Shown here: positions 1-6,320 of the stretch, piece by piece | How positions within the stretch are numbered: position 1 is the first letter of the stretch | Layout of the letters: each line of letters begins with the position of its first letter | Assembly (NCBI GenBank): GCA_023261525.1 | Contig: JAHFOU010000004.1 | Span: 1 to 11,321, forward strand | Reading direction: 5' to 3' | Length of the DNA stretch: 11,321 nucleotides | Source: Planctomycetota bacterium | GTDB lineage: Bacteria; Planctomycetota; SBBH01; JAHFOU01 | The notes under the pieces: model-generated | The model's input: the letters and a program-made list of their open reading frames with translations, nothing else | The model's database searches: none | Told to the model about the DNA's origin: nothing | Position numbers and translations under genes: made by a program

Positions 1-1
1 G

Positions 2-1015
2 GTGGTGGATTCCCGCTACTACCAGGTCCGAGCGCGGCTGAGCCCCCCGGATGCGCTTTCCGTCGCCCGCATGCTGGACGCCTGGTTCGAGCGGAGCTGC
101 GTGGAGCTCCAGTGCGAGAGGCCCGAGATCGCGCCCGGCGAGAAGCTCCAGGCCGTCGTCTCCAACGCGGAGATGGCCCCCTACTACCACAAGGTGGACC
201 ATTGCCTATACACCTGGTGGGGGCGCAAGCCCGGCTCCAGCCGCCTGGTCGTGGGGTTCACGCTCCACGAGGCGGTCCACCAGACCATGCACCGCATCCT
301 GCGCAAGGTCGGGGATCCGGAGAACCAGGTCCCCTCCTGGTTCCACGAGGGCGCCGCGATCATGCTGACCTCCTCCGTGTCCCAGCGCGGCTACGACGGG
401 TACCGGACCGACCGCGTGCCGTCCTTCTACGGCGCGTCGACGAAAGACTATTGGGAGCAGGGAGGGACCGGCGGGAGCCCCTTCGGGCATGAGCGCGGCT
501 GGTCCATCGTCTTCCTGATGCGCAACCATCCGGACGAGGTCAAAAAAGGCACGTGGCCCAAGGTCCTCGCCTCGGTGTTCGGCGGGAAGGGCGTGCCCCA
601 GGAAGAGGAGGCGCGCATCCAGGAGATGGCGAAGGACTGCATCCTTCCCCTCGTCGAGGAGGATCTCAAGGCCGGGGGCGCCAAGCGGGAGATCCCCGAG
701 CTGGAGTGGGAACTGCTGGCCGTGCGGAGGGACGCCGGGTTCCAGCCCCTGCTCCCTTCCGGGCTGGGGACCCATACGCTGGTCCATGCCGCCGTGGCCC
801 GCTCCGGGGCCGTCCTGCTCCTGTTCAAGGGCCCTCAGGACGCCGCACCGCTCTGGTTGAAGCAGGTCGCGTCGAAGGAGGCGGCCACTCCGCCCAAGAA
901 GGACGGCGTCGGCAGCCTGACATGGTCCTCGGGCACCGTCCGCTTCACGCTGCACGCGGATGGGCTTGCCGAAGCCGACCTGCAGGCCCTTGCCACCGAA
1001 CTGACGGCCCCATGA
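2..1015 (+). CDS. Gluzincin-like (peptidase MA-like) metallopeptidase-fold protein, 5' end probably outside window
   Basis: The frame is open from the left edge, and the first GTG lies at base 2, so the true start and any signal peptide are probably upstream; residues are numbered from base 2. The sequence shows HEAVH at residues 89-93, a zinc-metallopeptidase HExxH motif, followed by PSWFHEGAA at 111-119, where Glu116 sits where gluzincins place their third zinc ligand. The opening stretch (YYQVRARLSPPDALSVARML) resembles the start of peptidase MA-like/DUF1570 domains. Residues 225-337 form a separate tail I do not recognise. By family, the role would be zinc-dependent proteolysis, probably in the envelope; the substrate is unknown, and many members of these families are uncharacterised. 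The stop overlaps the start of the pseudopilin gene (ATGA at 1012-1015), which points to co-translation and a shared envelope role. The fold is fairly sure; activity is inferred. Confidence 0.75.
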   Translation: MVDSRYYQVRARLSPPDALSVARMLDAWFERSCVELQCERPEIAPGEKLQAVVSNAEMAPYYHKVDHCLYTWWGRKPGSSRLVVGFTLHEAVHQTMHRILRKVGDPENQVPSWFHEGAAIMLTSSVSQRGYDGYRTDRVPSFYGASTKDYWEQGGTGGSPFGHERGWSIVFLMRNHPDEVKKGTWPKVLASVFGGKGVPQEEEARIQEMAKDCILPLVEEDLKAGGAKREIPELEWELLAVRRDAGFQPLLPSGLGTHTLVHAAVARSGAVLLLFKGPQDAAPLWLKQVASKEAATPPKKDGVGSLTWSSGTVRFTLHADGLAEADLQALATELTAP

Positions 1016-4000
1016 CCCGGTCTGGGCTCGCCCTGCTCATCGTCGTGGGGGTGTTGGGGGTCCTCGCGATGCTGGCCGTGGCTTTCGTGGCCATCGCCCA
1101 ACTGGAGCGGAGCGCCTCACAGCAGCGGACGAACGCGACACGGGCCCTGCTCCTGGCCCGCTCCGGCCTGGAGGACGCCCTGGCGCGGATCTCCCTCGGC
1201 CAGGATCCCGCGTACGGCGGGGAGGACTGGGATGCCAGCGGGGCGCTGGACGGGCTGGAGCTGTCCAACGACGTCTTCGGGCCGGGGATGCTGGACACGG
1301 CGGCCTGCCCCCTTCGTCATGCGCTGAGGCCGTCCTTCTTCGCCGCCGACAGCCTGGGGAAGCCCCTGCTCCTGGAGGTGGAGGGGCGGCAGAAGGGGTA
1401 CTCCGGACGCCTGGCCGGGGACCTTCGCCAGGAGGGCAACACCTATGCCCTGAAGGTGGAGGATGTGGCCTCCCGGGTGTACGTCAACGGAGGGGACCTG
1501 GGGGCCTCCTCGGCCGATACGTCGATGGACGGGCCGAACGGGTTCCTGGTGAGACTGCTCGACAACCTGGACGAGGCGGTGACGGGGGGGACGACCCTGG
1601 GCGTGGAGCTGGTGGGCGCGCGCCCGCCGGGCGGCTACCGGTCGATGGCGGAGCTGAAGGCCGCGCTCGGGGATGTGCGGTTCGCGCCCTTCCGGAGCTA
1701 CCTGACGCGCACGGCCTGGGTGGACCCCCAGGTGGTGAAGCCCCAGCCGATGGAGGCCCGGCCGGACCGCTTCCTGGACATCGACGACGCCCACAAGGCC
1801 GGTGCCGGGATGCCGGGATCGGGCACGGAGGCGGACCCCTGGAAGGCCAGCTTCGGTCCCTGCGGCATCGTGGATACGACCGTCTATACCTACGGCTGGG
1901 AGCGCAACACCCTGTACGCCTGGCGCCAGCTGAGGCTGGGGCCGGTGACGAGGGAGCCCCGGGCCCCCGTCTCGGTCAACACGGCCCCGGAACCGGTGCT
2001 GGTGGCCGTGTTCCGCGGGTTGAAGGGGACCTACGTGGAGGTCTGGGACGGCTCCGCGGGTTGGGACGGGGGATTCGGCTGGGCGGTGCCGCTCACCGGC
2101 CCGGCCGTGACCTATGCGTATCCCAGTCAGGACACGGAGGAGACGCCCTGGTTCCGCACCCGGGTGGATTACGGGATGCCCTACAGCGCGATCGCGACCG
2201 GCACGGGAGGCCAGCCCCGTCCCAAGTACGCACCCTCCAGCTATGTGAAGCCGCCCCCCGGGAACCCCCAGCCCCTGCCCTGCGTCGCGCCGCTGGGACG
2301 CCTGAAGGAGAGCTCTCCCATCAGCCTGGCCCAGGCCCAGGCCCTGGCCCGTCAGATCCGCGACCGCCTCCGCCAGAAGGGGCCTTTCCGGACCTGGGCG
2401 GAGTTCGGGGCCTTCGTGGACGCCCTGCCCCGCTGGGAGGACCTGGACGACGACCTTCAGCTCGACGGGGCGCCCTACGGGGTGGCCTCGGGCGATACGC
2501 GGCGCATGTACCGTCGGGAGGATGCCAATTCGGACGGGGTGATGAACCGGGAGATCTTCCAGGTCTCCTCGGGAGGCTGGACGTCCGGGATCGCCTGGGT
2601 GGACCTGGGCCTGACGCCGCTGGGCGCCGGGCAGGTTCCCGGGCTGAGCTTCGTCCAGAAGGACGTCCTCAAGGCCATGGCGAACCCGAACACGGACCTC
2701 AACGACTTCAACCCGGACGCCAACCGCTGGAAGGAGGTGGACAAGACGGACCTCGCGGGGATCCCTGCCGGGGCCCCCAGCTACGTCCACACCACGGAGC
2801 TGGCCCTGGACGCCCCGGGGTACGTCGAGCTGAGGGCCTTGGGGCGGGTGCTGGATGCCCGGGGGAGGCTGATGGCCCAGCGCCAGGCGGGGGTCTGTGC
2901 ACGCCTGTGGGATCTCTTCCGCCAGACGACCCAGGCGGACTTCATGCAGGCCTGGCGGGACGGCACGCCGATCGGCCAGGTCTTCTCCGGTCCCCCCGCA
3001 CCCTATCCCCTGGCGGGGGGGGCGGCCCAGACCCTGGTCAGCTATCCGGAGCCCCAGCAGATCGAGACGGGCCCGGCGGCGGACGCCGCCTACGACGGCC
3101 AGATCGGCCTGGGGCTGGTGGGCACGCTTTCCGGTCCCGCCGACAGGCTGAAGGCCGACCTGTTCGACAGCCTGGACGGCCAGGGCGTGAACGCAGGGGC
3201 CGTCCCGGACGCCTGGGGGCCCTTCCGGACACCCCTGGTCCAGTCCGGACCGAGGGTGGGCAACCTCTTCCCGGACGGGCTCTACAGCGAAAAGGATGCG
3301 ACGCTGAAGTACCCCGTGGCCTCGAATTTCGACGACCGGCAGGCCTCCTCCCCGATCGGCGGGCTGGTCACGTCGACCTACGTGTTCTACATCGATTTCT
3401 GGGTGAAGCCGAACTGGTTCCCCGAGGCCTCCCCCAGGCCGCATGCCCTGATCAGCCTGGCACGGGCCGTTCTCCCCAAGACGGTCGGTGCGTACACCTT
3501 CTCCCCGCTCGACTTCTCCCAGGGCCTCCTTCCGCCGACGAATTCCGGGTTCGCGGCAAGGCCCCTGGGGCTCTTCTTCGTGCCGGCCCGAAACAACGTG
3601 TCCATCAGCCAGATGGGACCGTATATCCATACCACGGCAAGCACCCTGGGGGCGGGCTGGTCCGCCCGCTCCCTGCTCTGGGGGGCCACCCATTCCCTGT
3701 ACACCTCGGACGCCGTGAACCGTCGCGGCCAGGGATACCCCGTTCCCTCCATGGGCCCCGGCGTGATCCAGGACTTCCCGGTGGGGCGTCTCCAGGCCCA
3801 CCGCTGGACGCATGTGGCGGCCATCGCGAAGACCGGGCAGACGGATAATGCGGGGGTCAAGAACATGGGGTCCCGTCTGGTCCTGGGCGGCGCGGCGGCG
3901 AGCTACGCGGGAGGCGGAGGCCTGGTCGGCGGGATCGGGCGTATCCAGGATCCCCTCACGGCCGTCCATGTCAGCAGCACCGGCACCGAGCCCAACCACC

Positions 4001-4686
4001 TGAGGTTCGGGGCGGTCGCCGGCGAGCACTACCTGAACTACGTCGCCGACGCGACCTTCGCCGACGTGCAGACCGGAGGGCTGTCGGTCTCCAACGACGA
4101 GGCTTCGGGCCTCCCGGTCCTGGACGCCTACGAGTCCGCGTTCAAGGGGCTGGGCCCCGCCCGCGTGGGCCGGTACTACAAGGAAGGCGACTATCTGGGG
4201 GACGGGGCCGTCTATGTGTCCCCGCCCCTGCCGAGGCTCCGCTTCCGCCGCGTGACCTGGACGGAGATCCCCGCGGACCTCTGGTTCGACGAGAAGTTCA
4301 ACGGCACCTCCTCGACGGGATCCGACGGCTGGCTGGACACCCTGGCCAACGACCGCTTCGGCGCCGGCGGCGTCCCCGGTCCCAACGGCCTGAGGGACGT
4401 CCGGGTGGACCTGAGGGTCTGGGACGACATGGGGACGCCATCCCAGGCCGATGATGTGGAGGTCGCGTCCTTCAGCGATGGCGGCGGGCCGAACCTTCTC
4501 CCGGCCCCCCGCGCGCCCGGCAGCCGCTTCTACTACAAGGCCGTGTTCGTCAACGAATGGAACGCCGCGACGCGCGACAACACGCCGCTGGACGTGACCC
4601 CCTTCCTGGATGATGTGACGTTCTACCGGCTTCCCGCCGGGGGGGTGCAGGTCCTGGACTGGATCCCCGAGGGGGACCTGGAATGA
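1012..4686 (+). CDS. Giant GspK/PilX-like pseudopilin with LamG-like C-terminal extension
   Basis: 1224 residues. The ATG at 1012 overlaps the previous stop; the open frame runs back to 553, but starting at 1012 puts a prepilin-type N-terminus first. Residues 1-5 (MTRSG) look like a short leader cut after Gly5, followed by a hydrophobic helix (about 6-31) and an amphipathic Gln/Ala-rich helix. There is no Glu at mature position 5, as in GspK. NTAPEPVL at 323-330 and a helix-hairpin-helix-like stretch at about 436-471 (QIRDRL, then PFRTWAEF) match the order of a GspK core. DANSDG at 504-509 resembles a calcium loop. About 780-1030 looks like a LamG/concanavalin-type beta sandwich (FYIDFWVKP; HRWTHVA), and about 1074-1224 is another beta-rich region. 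GspK proteins are usually near 300-350 residues, so this one is about four times longer. The likely role is the tip subunit of a type II secretion or type IV pilus-like filament carrying a binding domain. The class is well supported; the tip role is inferred. Confidence 0.8.
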   Translation: MTRSGLALLIVVGVLGVLAMLAVAFVAIAQLERSASQQRTNATRALLLARSGLEDALARISLGQDPAYGGEDWDASGALDGLELSNDVFGPGMLDTAACPLRHALRPSFFAADSLGKPLLLEVEGRQKGYSGRLAGDLRQEGNTYALKVEDVASRVYVNGGDLGASSADTSMDGPNGFLVRLLDNLDEAVTGGTTLGVELVGARPPGGYRSMAELKAALGDVRFAPFRSYLTRTAWVDPQVVKPQPMEARPDRFLDIDDAHKAGAGMPGSGTEADPWKASFGPCGIVDTTVYTYGWERNTLYAWRQLRLGPVTREPRAPVSVNTAPEPVLVAVFRGLKGTYVEVWDGSAGWDGGFGWAVPLTGPAVTYAYPSQDTEETPWFRTRVDYGMPYSAIATGTGGQPRPKYAPSSYVKPPPGNPQPLPCVAPLGRLKESSPISLAQAQALARQIRDRLRQKGPFRTWAEFGAFVDALPRWEDLDDDLQLDGAPYGVASGDTRRMYRREDANSDGVMNREIFQVSSGGWTSGIAWVDLGLTPLGAGQVPGLSFVQKDVLKAMANPNTDLNDFNPDANRWKEVDKTDLAGIPAGAPSYVHTTELALDAPGYVELRALGRVLDARGRLMAQRQAGVCARLWDLFRQTTQADFMQAWRDGTPIGQVFSGPPAPYPLAGGAAQTLVSYPEPQQIETGPAADAAYDGQIGLGLVGTLSGPADRLKADLFDSLDGQGVNAGAVPDAWGPFRTPLVQSGPRVGNLFPDGLYSEKDATLKYPVASNFDDRQASSPIGGLVTSTYVFYIDFWVKPNWFPEASPRPHALISLARAVLPKTVGAYTFSPLDFSQGLLPPTNSGFAARPLGLFFVPARNNVSISQMGPYIHTTASTLGAGWSARSLLWGATHSLYTSDAVNRRGQGYPVPSMGPGVIQDFPVGRLQAHRWTHVAAIAKTGQTDNAGVKNMGSRLVLGGAAASYAGGGGLVGGIGRIQDPLTAVHVSSTGTEPNHLRFGAVAGEHYLNYVADATFADVQTGGLSVSNDEASGLPVLDAYESAFKGLGPARVGRYYKEGDYLGDGAVYVSPPLPRLRFRRVTWTEIPADLWFDEKFNGTSSTGSDGWLDTLANDRFGAGGVPGPNGLRDVRVDLRVWDDMGTPSQADDVEVASFSDGGGPNLLPAPRAPGSRFYYKAVFVNEWNAATRDNTPLDVTPFLDDVTFYRLPAGGVQVLDWIPEGDLE
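4669..4675 (+). promoter_or_regulatory. Shine-Dalgarno site for the 4683 gene
   Basis: A purine-rich GAGGGGG run lies 7 bases before the ATG at 4683, inside the last codons of the pseudopilin gene. It supports this start together with the ATGA overlap at 4683-4686. The previous overlapping start (1012) has no comparable site, so that gene may depend more on coupling. Confidence 0.55.
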
Positions 4687-5816
4687 GGGCCCTCCGGAGC
4701 GGACTGTGGCTGGCCGTCCTCCTGTCGCCCGCGCTGGCGGGCGGGACGGAGGGGTTGGGCCTCCGGGCCACCCTGGAGGAGGACGGGACGGCCCTGCGCG
4801 TCACGGCCTCCTGCCCGTCCCTGCCCAAGGACGCCCTGCTGACCCTTCGGGTGGAGCGCGAGCTGTCGACCTCCGGCCGCCGGGCTTCCGTCCTCCTCAA
4901 GGAGTTCCGCCTGCGCTTCACGGAGAACGGACAGGGGGAGGGGCTGTTCACGATGGGCGCCGAGCTGGCGGTGCCCGGCCGCTACCGGGTGCGGGCCAGC
5001 TTCGATCCCCGGGGGCAGTACCCCAAGGTGCTCCAGGCCGTCGGGGGGGCGACCCCCGATCCGGCGGAGGTCCTCCTGGAGGAGTCGCTCGCGTCCCCCG
5101 CCTACCTGAAGAGCCTGTTGGCGGAGCAGTCGTTTCTCGAAGAGGCCTTCGGGACGGTGGGGGATTTCCTGGACCGGATGAACGAGATGGAGGAGGGCGT
5201 GGTCCAGGATCGGGAGAAGGGGGTGGCTGCCTGGTCGGCCTGGCGCCGGAAGGCCCTGCCGGGCCTGGAGCGCATCCTCACCCACGGTCGCGAGGTGAGG
5301 GACCGCTGGTATCCCGAGACCTGCGACGCCTTCTCCGAACGTTTCGTCTATTCCGGCCTCTTCCAGATGGAGGCCCGCAGGTTCGGCGCGGCCCAGAGCG
5401 GGGGGCCTTACCTCGGCACGGGGGCGTTCTCGGACCGTTCGCGGGTCTCCCGGAAGGACCTGGAGCCGGAGATCCGCCGCTTCCGGGAGGAGACCTTCCG
5501 CTACCGGGTGTCCGTCCTGAACGCGCTCTACGACGACTGCCTGCTCGAGGCGGCACGGAAGCCCGCGTCCCGGCCCCGCTGGGACTACCGGCGCCAGCTC
5601 TGGGGGAAGGTCCTGGAGCTCTGGCGCAAGGACCAGGAGGTCCCCCACCGTGAGGCCCTGGAGGCCGTGGCCCAGGCCTTCGAATCCTGGATCCAGGCCC
5701 AGGAGGCCTTCCTGTTCGATCCCCAGGCCCGCCCGGCGCTGGAGCGGGAGGCGCGGCTCCAGGTGCTGCAGGCCCGCGCGAAGGAGGCCGGGGCCCTGAT
5801 GGGAGCGCGCCCCTGA
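4683..5816 (+). CDS. Exported protein of unknown function, beta-rich front and helical back
   Basis: 377 residues, with a start overlapping the pseudopilin stop (ATGA). Residues 1-19 form a likely Sec signal peptide (basic MRALR, hydrophobic core, ALA before the probable cut). Residues about 25-115 alternate like beta strands and resemble an Ig-like or other small beta-sandwich module (for example GRYRVRASFDPRG). From about 125 to the end the protein is predicted mostly helical and highly charged, with many Arg, Glu and Trp and a YRVSVLNALYDDCLLEAAR stretch. I recognise no catalytic motif and no named family. As the last gene of a coupled set with a metallopeptidase-like protein and a giant pseudopilin, it may be a periplasmic partner of that filament, but this is inferred from position only. 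It is followed by a roughly 50-bp gap before the metal-efflux genes. Confidence 0.8.
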   Translation: MRALRSGLWLAVLLSPALAGGTEGLGLRATLEEDGTALRVTASCPSLPKDALLTLRVERELSTSGRRASVLLKEFRLRFTENGQGEGLFTMGAELAVPGRYRVRASFDPRGQYPKVLQAVGGATPDPAEVLLEESLASPAYLKSLLAEQSFLEEAFGTVGDFLDRMNEMEEGVVQDREKGVAAWSAWRRKALPGLERILTHGREVRDRWYPETCDAFSERFVYSGLFQMEARRFGAAQSGGPYLGTGAFSDRSRVSRKDLEPEIRRFREETFRYRVSVLNALYDDCLLEAARKPASRPRWDYRRQLWGKVLELWRKDQEVPHREALEAVAQAFESWIQAQEAFLFDPQARPALEREARLQVLQARAKEAGALMGARP

Positions 5817-5865
5817 CCAAAATCGCTGGCCTTGCGCGTTTTGATCGGATAGGGTGATTTCCGTG
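5817..5865. promoter_or_regulatory. Inter-module gap with imperfect inverted repeat
   Basis: This is one of two real gaps in the window. CAAAA-T-CGC (5818-5826) can pair with GCGTTTTG (5836-5843), giving an 8-bp stem with one bulged T and a 9-base loop. The stretch is locally richer in A and T than its surroundings. There is no T-run after the right arm, so it is a poor intrinsic terminator; an operator or promoter element for the metal operon is a possible reading. I found no convincing -35/-10 pair and no sigma-54 spacing. AGGGTG at 5851-5856 is the probable ribosome site of the next gene. Confidence 0.3.
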
Positions 5866-6261
5866 ATGCGCAACGCCTGCCGCCTGCTGATCGCCGTCGT
5901 CTTCGCCGTCCAAACCCTGACGGCTCCCTTCTGGATCCTGTGTCACTCCACGGGGCCGGATGCCCACGACCGCGTGGAGCTTGTCTTCGCCAGCTGCTGC
6001 AGCTGCTGCGAGGAGAAGGCGAGGGCGCCGTCTTGCGCGCTGGATGCCCAGGACTGCGACGCCTGCCATGACGAGAAGCTGGAACAGCCCGGCGTGCTGC
6101 GGCCGGTCCAGAACCTCCCGCTCGCCCTGGCCTGCGCCGCCCTTCCGGCTCCGGTCACGGAGGCGATCGCCTTCAGGATGGATCCCCAGGGGATCGTGCT
6201 CCTCCAGCACCATCCCGGCGACCCGCCGCTCTTCCTGACCCACTGCAACTTCCGGATCTAG
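5866..6261 (+). CDS. Small Cys-rich exported protein heading the metal-efflux operon
   Basis: 131 residues from ATG 5866, chosen because AGGGTG (5851-5856) sits 9 bases upstream; GTG 5854 and GTG 5863 are alternatives in the same frame. The N-terminus (RLLIAVVFAVQTLTAPFW) is a signal peptide or membrane anchor. The pattern CHSTGPDAHDRVEL (26-39), CCSCC (44-48), Cys57, CDACH (64-68) and a near-terminal HC (126-127) gives 11 Cys in total, several beside His. This resembles small proteins with a C-x-G-x-D-x-H-x-x-(I/V)-E...CC pattern that I recall from other efflux loci, but I know no assigned function. Residues about 75-125 are more ordinary and hydrophobic. The likely place is the periplasm or inner-membrane outer face, binding metal or sensing it for the pump encoded downstream. 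It ends 59 bases before the outer-membrane component gene. Metal binding is inferred from composition. Confidence 0.75.
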   Translation: MRNACRLLIAVVFAVQTLTAPFWILCHSTGPDAHDRVELVFASCCSCCEEKARAPSCALDAQDCDACHDEKLEQPGVLRPVQNLPLALACAALPAPVTEAIAFRMDPQGIVLLQHHPGDPPLFLTHCNFRI

Positions 6262-6318
6262 TCCTCCCTGCCTTTGGATTCCGACCCGCATGGTGCGGGC
6301 CGGTGGAGGGTAGGAGGA
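6262..6318 (+). promoter_or_regulatory. Leader with hairpin that could mask the next gene's Shine-Dalgarno
   Basis: Directly after the TAG at 6259-6261, TCCTCC (6262-6267) is exactly complementary to GGAGGA (6313-6318), which is the core of the ribosome site for ATG 6321. Between them lies a perfect 6-bp hairpin, CCCGCA (6285-6290), loop TGG, TGCGGG (6294-6299). Together they could form a long stem that hides the site unless ribosomes finishing the Cys-rich gene open it. Chance complementarity is quite possible in GC-rich DNA. Confidence 0.4.
6312..6317 (+). promoter_or_regulatory. Strong Shine-Dalgarno (AGGAGG) fixing the start at 6321
   Basis: A full AGGAGG three bases before ATG 6321. It rules out the upstream in-frame GTG at 6303, whose product would contain the ribosome site and bury the lipoprotein signal. 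Confidence 0.75.
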
Positions 6319-6320
6319 AC

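Noticed and set aside
553..1011. In-frame upstream extension of the pseudopilin gene
   Set aside because: It overlaps the metallopeptidase coding frame, reads as low-complexity Arg/Gly/Pro, and would bury the prepilin leader inside the protein.
2061..3848. 595-codon + strand frame inside the pseudopilin gene
   Set aside because: An alternative frame rich in Gly, Arg and Pro with no domain; a shadow of codon bias.
1117..4029. Very long open frame on the - strand (970 codons) opposite the pseudopilin gene
   Set aside because: Composition is Pro/Gly/Arg/His-rich with no domain, as expected for the complement of a GC-biased gene. The + strand frame has a prepilin start, recognisable domains and gene-to-gene overlaps.
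5827..5843. Sigma-54-type promoter (TGGC ... TTGC)
   Set aside because: The GG and GC elements are not at the required 12-base offset.
5818..5850. Intrinsic terminator after the 4683-5816 gene
   Set aside because: The stem is weak and bulged, the T-run lies within the right arm, and no U-tract follows.
6303..6320. GTG at 6303 as start of the outer-membrane efflux gene
   Set aside because: The added residues would be encoded by the ribosome site itself, and they precede a complete lipoprotein signal that begins at ATG 6321.
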